Assembly (NCBI GenBank): GCA_002798295.1
Contig: NWQT01000025.1
Coordinates: 62,001-126,000 of the forward strand
Direction: 5' to 3'
DNA: 64,000 nucleotides
Source: Lysobacteraceae bacterium NML07-0707
Lineage (GTDB): Bacteria; Pseudomonadota; Gammaproteobacteria; Xanthomonadales; Xanthomonadaceae
Shown here: positions 1-9,176 of the stretch, one piece after another
How positions within the stretch are numbered: position 1 is the first letter of the stretch
Layout of the letters: each line of letters opens with the position of its first letter
Notes under the pieces: model-generated
Database searches by the model: none
Told to the model about the DNA's origin: nothing
What the model saw: only the letters and a program-made list of their open reading frames with translations
Made by a program: the position numbers and the translations under genes

Positions 1-903
1 CAGGGGCGACATCACTCCAGTTGCGACATTGTTCTTTGAGATGGGGCCTACGGGTGCGGTTGCAGATATCCTTGGGTTGTATACGTAGTCGCCTTTCTCT
101 ACGATATAGTAGTTTTCCAAGTTGCCTTGTGTGGCAATGTCTTTATCAAAGTAATCGCGCTGATCAACTACACCATATTCTGCAGAATTCGTTAGAACTC
201 GCGTTATTTCACCGTTCCGATTCCTTTGCGTGCAGCGTCTGGCGAGCTTGTTTAACGGGGTAAATTCCCACCTGCCAACATTCAAGAACCCAGGAAACTG
301 CAGGCGCGGCGCAGTTTCGCCTTTAGCAGGGAAGATCTGTTGCATCAGCCCTTTTTTGTGGCGCTTGAGGGCGTTGAGCTTTTGCGACTCCAGCGTAATG
401 AGCTCATCAATAGAGCCGAGGCAGTCGGCGATTTTTTGTTGCTCTCCTGTTTTGACGTCGGGAAAATAGATCACTCGCTTCTTCAAAATGGAGAAGTGAC
501 GCTTGTAATCTTCCATCACTAGTGGACTGTGGTTGAGTGATTGAAATAAATATGCGGCAGATATAATTGGATTTGATTTGAGTATCTTGATGCCATCGGC
601 ACCCTGTGCAAATGGCTTTTCAACAAATTTAAGAGTGCAGGTATGATCGCCAAATACTATGAGTGGTAATGGCTCAGTAATCAATGTGCTTTCATCGTTA
701 GTCCAGCCGCAAATGGTGTCCTGTGACTGATCTATGATCGGAAACTTGCCCTGCAACAGATAGCTTGATGTCTGTAGCTTCACCGGTGGGCTAACTGTAG
801 TGACGAGTTTCTCCAGTTTTTCGCCGCGCCATCCATCCGTTTTCAAAAATTCTGGAAACCGTAGCTTGGGCAGCAGTACAGATTTTTCTGTTGCCGTTGT
901 CAT
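1..903 (-). CDS. hsdS: Type I restriction-modification specificity subunit HsdS, partial (C-terminus beyond left edge)
   Basis: HsdS chooses the DNA target of the HsdR2M2S complex. Reading the minus strand gives 301 residues with no stop before the edge. They hold an N-terminal recognition domain opening with LPKLRFPEF, a helical spacer near residues 155-192 (IADCLGSIDELITLESQKLN) and the start of a second recognition domain ending in DYVYNPRISATAPVGPISKN, wording typical of HsdS. The ATG at 903 has a good AAGGA ribosome site. In-frame ATGs at 912 and 930 are possible, and the one at 930 would overlap the hsdR stop by 8 bases. The stretch 481-660 is only about 39% GC by eye, well below hsdR, as expected for exchanged recognition domains. 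About 100 residues are probably missing. Confidence 0.9.
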   Translation of the reverse strand, partial: MTTATEKSVLLPKLRFPEFLKTDGWRGEKLEKLVTTVSPPVKLQTSSYLLQGKFPIIDQSQDTICGWTNDESTLITEPLPLIVFGDHTCTLKFVEKPFAQGADGIKILKSNPIISAAYLFQSLNHSPLVMEDYKRHFSILKKRVIYFPDVKTGEQQKIADCLGSIDELITLESQKLNALKRHKKGLMQQIFPAKGETAPRLQFPGFLNVGRWEFTPLNKLARRCTQRNRNGEITRVLTNSAEYGVVDQRDYFDKDIATQGNLENYYIVEKGDYVYNPRISATAPVGPISKNNVATGVMSPL

Positions 904-922
904 GGCGGCCATTCCTTTCTTA

Positions 923-3904
923 TTACTCATACGCCCCCAATCCCGATATCTCCCGGTCTTGCGCCCGTTTTTTAAGCTCTGGCATCAAGTCTTCCATCAA
1001 GGCCAGCTCGGCCTTGGTGCGCGCTTTCCAGCCCAGTTCCAGCGGGGCAAAAAGGTCGCTTAGTTGCTCTCCGTCAAACACCATGCGGCGCAAGGTGGTT
1101 TCTACAAAGGTTTGCAGGGCAGCCACGTCGAGCGAATGTTTGGCCGCGAGGCCCGTTAAAGCCTTCGCGTTTTTTTCTGCCTTGAAGCGCTCGAAACCTT
1201 CGCGGATGGCTTTTTCGTCCAGTGCTTTGCCGATTTCCAGCGTATCGATGTATTCGGTGATGATGTCGCGGTCGTCGATGAATTTGGCGTCAGCCTGGAT
1301 GAGGCCAATGAGCTGTTCACTGCTCATTTTCTGCTTGCCTGGTGTCTGGCTGGTATAACGGGCAATCAGCGCCATGATGTAGTCGTAATCAATGATGGCG
1401 CTGGCAAACAGCACAAATTCGAAATCAAGCTGTTGCACGTCAGGGCTGGTCTCGCCGCCGCTTTTATCTTGCTGTTGCTTCAGGCGCTGGGCGGTGTCGA
1501 GGTATACGCCTTTGAAGGCCAGCAATTGATCCTTGGGCAGAATGTGTTCGATGCTGGCTTTGTTCTCTTCCGTCAGGTCGGTGTACTGGTCCAGCTGGGT
1601 ATTGAGTCGCTGCACTTCTTTGAACAGGTTGATGAATTGTGCCCGTGCTTCGTCGCCCTTGAGGTTGGCAACGGCTTCGGGCTTGTTTTCCAGCCCTTGT
1701 GACTGCATGAATTCATCCAGCTTGTGCACGGCGGTTTGCAGTTTTTCAATGACAACAGGCGCTTTGTCCACCAGCCAGATTTCCTTGGGCGGTTTGCTGG
1801 TCTCGCCAGAGAACAAGGCAATGGCGGTATCGACGGCATCCTGTTGCTGGCGGAAATCAAGGATGTTGCCGTAAGGCTTGGTGTCGTTGAGCACGCGGTT
1901 GGTGCGCGAAAAGGCTTGAATCAGGCCGTGGTATTTAAGGTTCTTGTCAACGTACAGAGTGTTGAGGTATTTGGAGTCGAAGCCGGTGAGCAGCATGTCC
2001 ACGACGATGGTGATGTCGATTTTCTGGGTGTGTGGAAAATCGGCATTGGGCCATTGCTGATCCTTGATACGCTTTTGCACATCCTGATAGTAAAGGTCGA
2101 ATTCGCCAATACTGTGGTTGCTGCCATAACGGGCGTTGTAGTCAGCAATGATGGCTTTGAGCGCGGTTTTCTTTTCCTCGGGGGCTTGTTGGTTGTCGGC
2201 CTTTTCCTGCGGCAGGTCTTCCTGAATCTGCTGTACGTCTTTGTTTCCTTCGGCAGGGGGAGAAAATACGCAGGCAATGTTCAGTGGCTGAAAGGCTTTG
2301 TTCTCGGCCAGTTTTTCAGCCTGTACGATTTTGAACAGTTCGTAGTATTCAATGGCGTCGTTGATGCTGGCCGTAGCGAATATGGCGTTGAATTTTCGGT
2401 CATTAGTTGCCGCATCATGCTTGCCCAAAATGGCTTCAACGATGGCGCGTTTGGCCAGCGGTTCGCCGGGTTTGGGGGGCTTTTTGCCGTCAGGCTTGCC
2501 ATCGGGTTTGTAGTAGTCCACGTGGAAGCGCAGCACATTGCGGTCTTCGATGGCGTGGGTGATGGTGTAGGCATGCAGCTGCTGCTGGAAGATGTCGGCC
2601 GTGGTCTTGAAGCTGGCCTGCTGCCCTTGAATTTGCTGATAGCTGGCGTTGGCTCCAAAAATGGGCGTGCCGGTAAAACCAAACAATTGGGCGTTTGGGA
2701 AGAATTCCTTGATGGCTTGGTGGTTCTCGCCAAACTGCGAGCGATGGCATTCATCGAAAATGAACACCATGCGCTGGTTGCGTAGCGGCTCCAGCCGCTC
2801 CTTGTAGTTTTTCTTGTGGCTGCCATCCAGCGCCAGGCCGAGCTTCTGGATGGTGGTGACGATCACTTTGTCGGTGTAATCGTCGGAAAGCAGGCGGCGC
2901 ACCAGGGCTTCGGTGTTAGTGTTTTCTTCCACGCAGCCTTCTTGAAACTTGTTGAATTCTTCGCGCGTTTGCCGGTCAAGGTCTTTGCGATCCACGACAA
3001 ACAGGCATTTGTCGATGTCGGGGTTGTCTTTGAGCAGGGTGGAGGCTTTGAAGGAGGTCAGCGTTTTGCCGCTGCCCGTGGTGTGCCAGATATAGCCATT
3101 GCCACAGCGCTGGTGGATGCAATCGACAAGGGCCTTGACCGCATAGATCTGATAGGGGCGCATCATCAGCAACTTTTGCTCGCTGGCAACCAGCACCATG
3201 TAGCGGCTGATCATCTGCCCCAGTGTGCATTTGGCCAGGAAGGCGTCGGCAAAGCTGTCCAGATGCGTGATTTTGCTGTTGTCTTCAGCGGCAAACTGAT
3301 AGAGCGGCAAAAAGCGCTCATCGGCATTGAAGCTGAAGTGGCGGCTGTTGTTGTTGGCGAAATACCAAGTGTCTGTTCGGTTGCTGACGATGAACAGTTG
3401 CAGGAAACACAGCAGGGTTTTGCTGTAGCCATTGCCGGGATCGTTCTTGTAATCGACGATTTGCTGCATGGCGCGGCGAGGGCTGATAGCCAGTGTCTTC
3501 AGTTCGATCTGCACCACGGGCACGCCGTTGATGAGCAAGATCACGTCATAGCGGTGGTGGCTGGTATCGGTGTTGATGCGCAGCTGGTTGATGATTTCAA
3601 AGTTGTTCTTGCACCAGTCCTTGATATTGACCAGTGTGTAGTAGAGGGGTGTGCCATCGTCCCGCTCAAAGCTGTTGCGCTCGCGCAGGTGCGTAGCCGC
3701 AGTGAAAACATCGGGTGTGATGATGGACTCCAGTAGGCGTGCGAATTCGCTATCGGTCAGCTTGACGCGGTTGAGCGCCTCGAAGTGTTGGCGAAAGTTC
3801 TGTTCCAGTGCCGTGCGGTCGCGTATGTCTGGGCGGTACCTGTACTTGAGATCTTCCAGTTTGGAGATCAGGTCTTGCTCGATTTGCTGCTCTGTTGTTG
3901 TCAT
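923..3904 (-). CDS. hsdR: Type I restriction endonuclease, motor subunit HsdR
   Basis: This is the ATP-driven translocase and nuclease subunit of a type I restriction system, 993 residues, normal for the family. An N-terminal PD-(D/E)xK nuclease core is seen as D120 followed by E134 and K136 (IELKT). The helicase part has Walker A HTTGSGKT at 274-281, the DECH box at 384-387, and a motif VI-like QAFSRTNRV later. hsdS follows directly, so the order of transcription is hsdR then hsdS. hsdM is not between them and not upstream, where the next gene is a protease, so it must lie past the left edge or elsewhere. The ATG at 3904 has a GAGG sequence about nine bases upstream. All key motifs are intact, so this subunit looks functional. 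Confidence 0.96.
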   Translation of the reverse strand: MTTTEQQIEQDLISKLEDLKYRYRPDIRDRTALEQNFRQHFEALNRVKLTDSEFARLLESIITPDVFTAATHLRERNSFERDDGTPLYYTLVNIKDWCKNNFEIINQLRINTDTSHHRYDVILLINGVPVVQIELKTLAISPRRAMQQIVDYKNDPGNGYSKTLLCFLQLFIVSNRTDTWYFANNNSRHFSFNADERFLPLYQFAAEDNSKITHLDSFADAFLAKCTLGQMISRYMVLVASEQKLLMMRPYQIYAVKALVDCIHQRCGNGYIWHTTGSGKTLTSFKASTLLKDNPDIDKCLFVVDRKDLDRQTREEFNKFQEGCVEENTNTEALVRRLLSDDYTDKVIVTTIQKLGLALDGSHKKNYKERLEPLRNQRMVFIFDECHRSQFGENHQAIKEFFPNAQLFGFTGTPIFGANASYQQIQGQQASFKTTADIFQQQLHAYTITHAIEDRNVLRFHVDYYKPDGKPDGKKPPKPGEPLAKRAIVEAILGKHDAATNDRKFNAIFATASINDAIEYYELFKIVQAEKLAENKAFQPLNIACVFSPPAEGNKDVQQIQEDLPQEKADNQQAPEEKKTALKAIIADYNARYGSNHSIGEFDLYYQDVQKRIKDQQWPNADFPHTQKIDITIVVDMLLTGFDSKYLNTLYVDKNLKYHGLIQAFSRTNRVLNDTKPYGNILDFRQQQDAVDTAIALFSGETSKPPKEIWLVDKAPVVIEKLQTAVHKLDEFMQSQGLENKPEAVANLKGDEARAQFINLFKEVQRLNTQLDQYTDLTEENKASIEHILPKDQLLAFKGVYLDTAQRLKQQQDKSGGETSPDVQQLDFEFVLFASAIIDYDYIMALIARYTSQTPGKQKMSSEQLIGLIQADAKFIDDRDIITEYIDTLEIGKALDEKAIREGFERFKAEKNAKALTGLAAKHSLDVAALQTFVETTLRRMVFDGEQLSDLFAPLELGWKARTKAELALMEDLMPELKKRAQDREISGLGAYE

Positions 3905-4132
3905 AAGTCAAGCCTCAGACGTTGGACACAGCACAGGGGGTTCTATTCTTGCTTGGATTGTGCTGCCTCATCACAGTTTTATCCTTTACTGTAAATGCCT
4001 TTAGATAACTTCAGCATTGGAATATGCGAATTATCTTGAAATCAGGTGCGCTTATTTTTGCGTGGTGGTCATCCTTGTTGGGACATGGGATTCTGGCAAG
4101 TCGGGATGTATTGGGCGCATGATTATTTTCCC
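3905..4132. other. Intergenic stretch upstream of hsdR
   Basis: About 228 bases without a convincing gene. It is AT-rich (one 60-base line at 3961 is about 38% GC) and should hold the hsdR promoter and the 3' end region of the M16 protease transcript. I see no clear terminator hairpin and no repeat. A short rightward open frame here continues into the antisense of the protease gene and is not credible. Confidence 0.5.
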
Positions 4133-6910
4133 TTATTCAGCCTTCTCGCGCGCTTTGGCAAAATCGCCGGCGACCGTCACGCTCAAGTTTTCCGGCTGGA
4201 TATGGCGGGCGATGGCGGCATTGACATCGGCCACGGTGAGTGCCCGCAGCTGCTGCTCAAACACGGCACGATCCTGCATCTTGCGGCCAAGGTATTGGTC
4301 GGAATTGAGCATTGCAGCGAGGGTGCCGTCGCTGGCACGGCTTTGCTGGCGCTGGGTCAGCAGGCTGTTCACGGTATCGGCAAGTTCCTCGGCGGTAATG
4401 CCTTCGTGCACGAAGCGTTGCAGCTCCTCACGCACGGCGCGCTCCAGTGCCGCCATGTTTTCCGGTGCGGCGCTGCCCTGGATGAAGAAGCTGCCGGCAT
4501 CATCGATGCCGGAGCGGCTGGCATCAGCCGAGAGGCTGCTGCCGATGCCGTAGCTCAAGCCATCGCGCTGGCGCACGCGGTCGGCCAGGCGTGATTTCAG
4601 GCCGCCGCTGCCAAAAATATTGTTGGCAACCAAGAGCGCCGGGTAATCCGGATGTGTATCGTTCAGGGCAAGATTCATCCGCGCCAGATAAACGGCATTG
4701 GCCTTGTCCGGCGTTTCAAAACTGTGGCGCTCGGCCGCGACCGGGTGATGGCGCGTGGTAACCGGCTGATATGGCACCGGGGCTTGCCAGTGACTGAAAA
4801 GCTGCGCCAGCAGCGGTTTGATAACGGCCGGGTCAAAGTCGCCGACGATGGCGATTTCGCCCTGTGCGCTTCCGTAGAACTGCTTATGAAAGGCGCGCAA
4901 GTCGGAAATTTTCAGCGCCCGCAACTGCGCCAGACTTTCATCCAGTGATACATAGGCCAAGGGGTGATCTTTCGGCCAGGGGTTGAAGCGGGCTGCCATC
5001 GCCTGTCCGGCAACAGTACCCGGCTCCTTGCGCGAGGCTTCTGCACCGGTGATGGCGAGCTGTCGCAATTGCTCAAATTCAGCTTCCGGTAGCGATGGGT
5101 TTTTCAGGATATCGGCGGCCAGTGTGAGCGCTTCGGCCAGACTGTCGCGGCGGGATGCAAGGCCAATGCCGGCGCTTTGCAGGCCGCCGCTGATGTTGGC
5201 GCTGGTTTTCAGCGCCTCAAAGCGTTTGTCTATTTCTTCGCGGCTCAGGCTTTGGCTGCCGCGCAGCAACATGCTGCCCAACATGCCGGAAACGCTGGCG
5301 GCCTTCGGGAAGGTTTGCAGGCTGGCCATGTCGGCAAAGCGGAAACGGGCACTGAAGTTCACGGTTTGGCCGCGATTCTTTTTGGGTAGCAGTGAAACCT
5401 GCAGGCCATCGCCCAGGCGGTAAATCTCGCTGCGCGCGGCGATGTTTTCGAGGGACGGCTCGAAACTTTCACCGGCGGCCACGGCTTCGCGGCCCTGATA
5501 GCCATCCACCAGGGGGGCGATGGCGGGCGCTGTGCCAATGTCCGCACGCACTGGGTTTTCGGTAGGGATGAAGCGTGCCAGCGTGCGGTTGCTGGCAATC
5601 AGATACTTCTGCGCCACGCGGTTGACATCTGCGGCGCTGACTTTTTCCATGGCATCGCGCAGCACGAAATACAGCCGCCAGTCTCCGGCGGCAACGTATT
5701 CGCTCATCGCAAGGCCGATGCTGTTGACATTGTTGAATGACAGCTCGTAGCCATTGGCGATGCGCTGCTTGGCGGCGTTGACCTCGGCCTCGCTGATGGG
5801 CGTTTGTGCAATGTGCTCGGCCTGCTGCAAAAGCGTGGCCTCGGTCTTGGCCAGCTCGCCGTCTTTGGGCGCAACCGCCACGAAGGTGAACAAGTCCGGC
5901 TGCTGCATGGCGCTGATGCCGGCGCCTGCAAACGGCGCGATTTGCGTTTCCACCAGCGCCTTGTGCAAGCGGCCTGCGGGGCTGTGCGAGAGCAGATTGC
6001 CCAACACCATCAGGGCGGGCATGTCCGGGTGGGTGGCTGCCGGGGTGCGATAACCCAGCATCACCAGCTGCATGTCGCCGCTGCGGCGCACGGTGATTTC
6101 GCGCTCGCCATCTTGCGTGGGCTCGTGTGTCCAGTGGCGTGGCAGCGTGCGGCCGGGGCGCGGCAATGCGCCAAAGCTCGCCTGTATCTGCTTCAGTACA
6201 TGATGGGGATCAAAATGCCCGGCAATGATGAGTGTGGCATTGTCCGGCTGATACCAGCGCCGGTAGAAGGCTTGCAGGTTGGCAATCGGCACGTTTTCCA
6301 CATCCGAGCGGTTGCCGATGGTGGAATTGCCATAGTTGTGCCAGTGATAGGCCGCCGAGCGCAGCCGCTGCGCCAGCACGCTGCCGGGGCTGTTTTCGCC
6401 GCGCTCCATTTCGTTGCGCACCACGGTCATCTCACTGTCCAGGTCTTTTTGCGCAATGAAGGCATTGACCATGCGGTCGGCCTCCAGCGCCAGCAGCCAG
6501 CGCAGGGTGTCGTCATTGGCCGGAAAGCTGCCGTAGTAATTGGTGCGGTCAAGGCTGGTGGTGCCGTTGAAGCTGATGCCGCGTTTTTTCATCTCGCCGG
6601 GGATGTCGGCAAAGCGCGGCGTGCCCTTGAACAATAAATGCTCCAGCAAATGCGCCATGCCGGTTTCGCCATAGCCTTCGTGTACCGAGCCGACGCCATA
6701 GGTGATATTCACCGTGACCGTGGGTTTGGAGTTGTCCGGGAACAACAGCACTTTCAGGCCGTTGCCAAGGCGATATTCACAGATGCCTTCCACGCAGGCG
6801 GCCGCGCTGATGCCGCGCGGCAGTGGGCTGGCGGTATCGGCCAAAGCAGGCAGGGAGGCGCTGGCCAGCGCCAGGGCGCAGGCCAGCGAGAGGGTACGGA
6901 TACGAGACAT
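4133..6910 (-). CDS. Secreted M16 family zinc metallopeptidase (pitrilysin/insulinase-like), two-repeat form
   Basis: A 925-residue zinc protease with an N-terminal signal peptide (positive start, then LACALALASASLPALA). The inverted zinc motif HxxEH is H87-L-L-E90-H91, and the third ligand is E167 in RNEME, 76 residues later, which is the family spacing. The length gives two M16 halves: an active N-terminal half and a C-terminal half (about 480-925) that lacks HxxEH. In this family such paired repeats form a clamshell that degrades short peptides. It is expected in the periplasm. The gene stands alone: the rightward truC starts 20 bases beyond its start codon, so the two promoters must overlap neighbouring coding sequence. 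The exact substrate cannot be read from sequence. Confidence 0.93.
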   Translation of the reverse strand: MSRIRTLSLACALALASASLPALADTASPLPRGISAAACVEGICEYRLGNGLKVLLFPDNSKPTVTVNITYGVGSVHEGYGETGMAHLLEHLLFKGTPRFADIPGEMKKRGISFNGTTSLDRTNYYGSFPANDDTLRWLLALEADRMVNAFIAQKDLDSEMTVVRNEMERGENSPGSVLAQRLRSAAYHWHNYGNSTIGNRSDVENVPIANLQAFYRRWYQPDNATLIIAGHFDPHHVLKQIQASFGALPRPGRTLPRHWTHEPTQDGEREITVRRSGDMQLVMLGYRTPAATHPDMPALMVLGNLLSHSPAGRLHKALVETQIAPFAGAGISAMQQPDLFTFVAVAPKDGELAKTEATLLQQAEHIAQTPISEAEVNAAKQRIANGYELSFNNVNSIGLAMSEYVAAGDWRLYFVLRDAMEKVSAADVNRVAQKYLIASNRTLARFIPTENPVRADIGTAPAIAPLVDGYQGREAVAAGESFEPSLENIAARSEIYRLGDGLQVSLLPKKNRGQTVNFSARFRFADMASLQTFPKAASVSGMLGSMLLRGSQSLSREEIDKRFEALKTSANISGGLQSAGIGLASRRDSLAEALTLAADILKNPSLPEAEFEQLRQLAITGAEASRKEPGTVAGQAMAARFNPWPKDHPLAYVSLDESLAQLRALKISDLRAFHKQFYGSAQGEIAIVGDFDPAVIKPLLAQLFSHWQAPVPYQPVTTRHHPVAAERHSFETPDKANAVYLARMNLALNDTHPDYPALLVANNIFGSGGLKSRLADRVRQRDGLSYGIGSSLSADASRSGIDDAGSFFIQGSAAPENMAALERAVREELQRFVHEGITAEELADTVNSLLTQRQQSRASDGTLAAMLNSDQYLGRKMQDRAVFEQQLRALTVADVNAAIARHIQPENLSVTVAGDFAKAREKAE

Positions 6911-6930
6911 TGCGGTTCACCCGGGGGAAA

Positions 6931-7704
6931 ATGGGCGACATGATGCAGGAAAACTCGCCCGAAAATCTCCCCGAACCGCTGCCCGTGCTGTGGCAGGACG
7001 ACTGTCTTGCCGTGGTGGACAAGCCCGCCGGGCTGATGGTGCATGACAGCGCACTGGCGCGTGGCGAGCGGGATTTTGCCGCCGACCGGCTGCGCGAGCA
7101 GTTTGCCCGTCCGGTATTTCTGGTTCACCGCCTTGACCGCGCCACCAGCGGCTGCCTGCTGCTGGCCTTTGACCGCGAAACCGCCTCAAGGCTGGGCAAA
7201 CAGTGGATGGCCGGGGAGGTGGACAAGCACTATCTGGCGGTGTGTCGCGGCTGGCCTGCGCAAAGCCATTTCCGGGTGGAGCATGCCCTTGATGGCGGCC
7301 CCGGAAAGCCGCAGAAAAAACCGGCCATCACCGATTTTGAAACCCTGGCGCGTAGTGAAATGCCCTGGCCTTCGCAGGACTTTGCCACTTCACGCTATGC
7401 CCTGCTGCGCGCCCGCCCAGTGACCGGGCGCTTCCGGCAGATTCGCCGTCATTTGAAGCATCTTTCCCATCACCTCATTGGCGATACCAGTCACGGTGAC
7501 GGTCGCCACAACCGCGCCTTCCGCATGCAGGGCATCCATCGCATGCTGCTGCATGCCGAGCGCCTTGATTTTGTCCATCCCCATGCGGGCAACATGATGC
7601 AGGTTGCGGCTGCGCCCACGGGTGAATTTGCCCGGGCGCTGGCGCTGCTGGGCATGCCTATTGGGGCGCCCGAGGTTACTTCTTGTCCTGCGTCATTTCT
7701 TTGA
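6931..7704 (+). CDS. truC: RluA-family pseudouridine synthase, probably TruC (tRNA U65)
   Basis: Converts uridine to pseudouridine in RNA. The start motif VVDKPAGLMVH, the catalytic HRLDRATSG segment (Asp in the HRLDR box) and the FRQIRRHLKHLSHHLIGDTSH segment near the C-terminus are all present. There is no N-terminal S4 domain, and the ending RRHLKHLSHHLIGD with GDGRHNR is closest to TruC, which acts on position 65 of tRNA. The ATG at 6931 is chosen because it follows a GGGGGA ribosome site. ATGs at 6940 and 6943 are also possible, and the longer open frame upstream runs into antisense of the protease gene. The product is 257 residues. The subfamily call is moderately sure; the fold is certain. 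Confidence 0.82.
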   Translation: MGDMMQENSPENLPEPLPVLWQDDCLAVVDKPAGLMVHDSALARGERDFAADRLREQFARPVFLVHRLDRATSGCLLLAFDRETASRLGKQWMAGEVDKHYLAVCRGWPAQSHFRVEHALDGGPGKPQKKPAITDFETLARSEMPWPSQDFATSRYALLRARPVTGRFRQIRRHLKHLSHHLIGDTSHGDGRHNRAFRMQGIHRMLLHAERLDFVHPHAGNMMQVAAAPTGEFARALALLGMPIGAPEVTSCPASFL

Positions 7705-7716
7705 GCTGAGGTTTTG

Positions 7717-7748
7717 GATGGCGCATGACATTGGCCTGACGCGCCATC
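7717..7748. repeat. Short inverted repeat between truC and arfB
   Basis: Arms of 8 bases (gatggcgc at 7717-7724 and gcgccatc at 7741-7748) pair perfectly around a 16-base loop. It lies just after the truC stop and 15 bases before arfB. There is no T run after it, so it is either a weak terminator or an RNA structure in the arfB leader. Confidence 0.35.
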
Positions 7749-7763
7749 ATGTAAAGTGTTCTC

Positions 7764-8183
7764 ATGTTGCAGATTGCCCCCGGTATTGAAATTGACGAAA
7801 ACGAGCTTGACGAGCGCTTTGTGCGCGCTTCCGGTGCAGGCGGGCAGAACATCAACAAGGTATCGACGGCCGTGGAACTGCGTTTTGATCTGGCCGCTTC
7901 ACCCGCATTGCCCGAGGCCGTGCGTGCGAGGCTCCTGGCGCGCCGCGACCGGCGGCTGACCGAGGCGGGGGTGCTGGTCATTCAGGCGCAGCGCTTCCGT
8001 ACCCAGGAGCGCAACCGGCAGGATGCCCGCGAGCGTCTGGCGGCTTTCATCGCACAAGGTCTGGTCGTACCAAAGCCGCGGGTGGCCACCAAGCCCACGC
8101 GCGCATCGAAAGAACGCCGCTTGCAGGACAAGCGTGGACGCGCCGAAATCAAGCGCGGTCGTGGCGGCAAGGGTTGGGATTAG
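7764..8183 (+). CDS. arfB: Alternative ribosome-rescue factor / peptidyl-tRNA hydrolase ArfB
   Basis: ArfB hydrolyses peptidyl-tRNA on ribosomes stalled without a stop codon. The 139-residue product has the release-factor GGQ motif at about residues 27-29 (ASGAGGQNINKVSTAVELRFD region) and the long basic C-terminal tail (many Arg/Lys in the last 40 residues) that enters the empty mRNA channel, as in E. coli YaeJ. The length matches the family. It is followed seven bases later by an acyltransferase gene on the same strand, so the two may share a transcript. Nothing is unusual about the sequence. Confidence 0.95.
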   Translation: MLQIAPGIEIDENELDERFVRASGAGGQNINKVSTAVELRFDLAASPALPEAVRARLLARRDRRLTEAGVLVIQAQRFRTQERNRQDARERLAAFIAQGLVVPKPRVATKPTRASKERRLQDKRGRAEIKRGRGGKGWD

Positions 8184-8190
8184 GAGCATC

Positions 8191-8814
8191 ATGCAGGTTG
8201 AACATCCACGGACTCCGGCGCGCGCTGGCCGGGTATTGCCACTGCCGGCGCTTGCCCCGCGCGTGGGGCGCAATGCCCTGCTGCGCTGGCTGGGGCGCAG
8301 CATCCTGAAGCTGGGCGGCTGGCGCATGGAAGGCGAATTTCCGAACGTGCCGAAACTGGTGCTGATTGGTGCGCCGCACTCGTCCAACTGGGACGGTATC
8401 TGGGGGTTTGCCGCGCTGCTGGCGATGGATCTGGATTTGCGTGTGCTGGGCAAAAAAGAGCTGTTCTGGGGGCCGATGGCCTGGTTGATGCGGCTGATGC
8501 GGGTGATTCCGATTGACCGCAAGGCGCCCGGCGGTTTTGTGGCGCAGAGCATCGACACCATGAATGCCGCCGAGCAACTCTGGATTGGCCTGGCGCCGGA
8601 GGGCACCCGCAAAAAAGTCAAAGACTGGAAAAACGGCTTCTGGAAATTGGCGCGCGGCGCCGATGTGCCGGTGGTGATGGCGTACTTCCACTATCCCGAC
8701 AAGGTGATTGGCATTGGCCCCACCCTTGAGATGAGTGCGGATGCCGAGGCCGACATGGCACGCATCCGTCAGTGGTATCGACCATGGCAGGGCAAGAATC
8801 GCGGCACGGTTTGA
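8191..8814 (+). CDS. PlsC-like lysophospholipid acyltransferase family protein
   Basis: A probable membrane-associated acyltransferase of the 1-acylglycerol-3-phosphate acyltransferase superfamily. Motif I is seen as H-S-S-N-W-D (HxxxxD) in GAPHSSNWDG and motif III as APEGTRKK (EGTR). At 207 residues it matches the short branch of the family found beside various lipid genes. The ATG at 8191 follows a TAGGAG ribosome site. An open frame extends upstream, but only inside arfB in another frame. The acceptor lipid is unknown. It may be co-transcribed with arfB but has no clear functional link with it. Confidence 0.88.
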   Translation: MQVEHPRTPARAGRVLPLPALAPRVGRNALLRWLGRSILKLGGWRMEGEFPNVPKLVLIGAPHSSNWDGIWGFAALLAMDLDLRVLGKKELFWGPMAWLMRLMRVIPIDRKAPGGFVAQSIDTMNAAEQLWIGLAPEGTRKKVKDWKNGFWKLARGADVPVVMAYFHYPDKVIGIGPTLEMSADAEADMARIRQWYRPWQGKNRGTV

Positions 8815-8897
8815 GTATTTGCCGCGCCCTTCGGAAAGCAGGTTAACCCGCAGCGATGTCACGTCGTTGGGGCGTCCGGGCTTGGCGTTGCCTCGAT

Positions 8898-9176
8898 TTA
8901 TGGATACTGCCGTCGACAGTGAACTACGGCCATGATTTTGATTTGTCTAGTGCCGACCCGGTACAGAATCAGGTAGTTTGGGTGTGCCAGTAGTTCACGC
9001 AAGCCGGGAATCCGGTCACTGGCGCGGTACATATAAGGATGTTCGGAAAGGGGCAATACGCTGGATTCTAGGCGCTGCTTTAGCCGTCGTGCCGCCTGTG
9101 GGTTCTCGGCTGCAATATGAGCGATGATTTCCCTAAGCTCGTTCAGGGCTTCTTTCTGCCAAACGATGGGCAGCAT
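8898..9176 (-). CDS. RelE/ParE superfamily toxin of a type II toxin-antitoxin pair
   Basis: A 92-residue protein starting MLPIVWQKEALNELREIIAHI and ending in IKIMAVVHCRRQYP, the layout of the RelE/ParE fold (N-terminal helices, then strands, with a basic C-terminal tip). Members either cleave ribosome-bound mRNA (RelE) or poison gyrase (ParE). The sequence is closer in style to ParE-like entries, but I cannot decide between them. Its start codon overlaps the antitoxin stop by one base (TGATG), so the two genes are translationally coupled, with the antitoxin first. Confidence 0.88.
   Translation of the reverse strand: MLPIVWQKEALNELREIIAHIAAENPQAARRLKQRLESSVLPLSEHPYMYRASDRIPGLRELLAHPNYLILYRVGTRQIKIMAVVHCRRQYP

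Noticed and set aside
1724-3736. Two long rightward open frames (1724-2785 and 2816-3736)
   Set aside because: Both lie entirely antisense to hsdR, which carries all type I restriction motifs; the translations have no domain-like features.
4017-6637. Rightward open frames opposite the M16 protease
   Set aside because: Antisense to a gene with zinc motif and signal peptide; long antisense frames are common in GC-rich genes.
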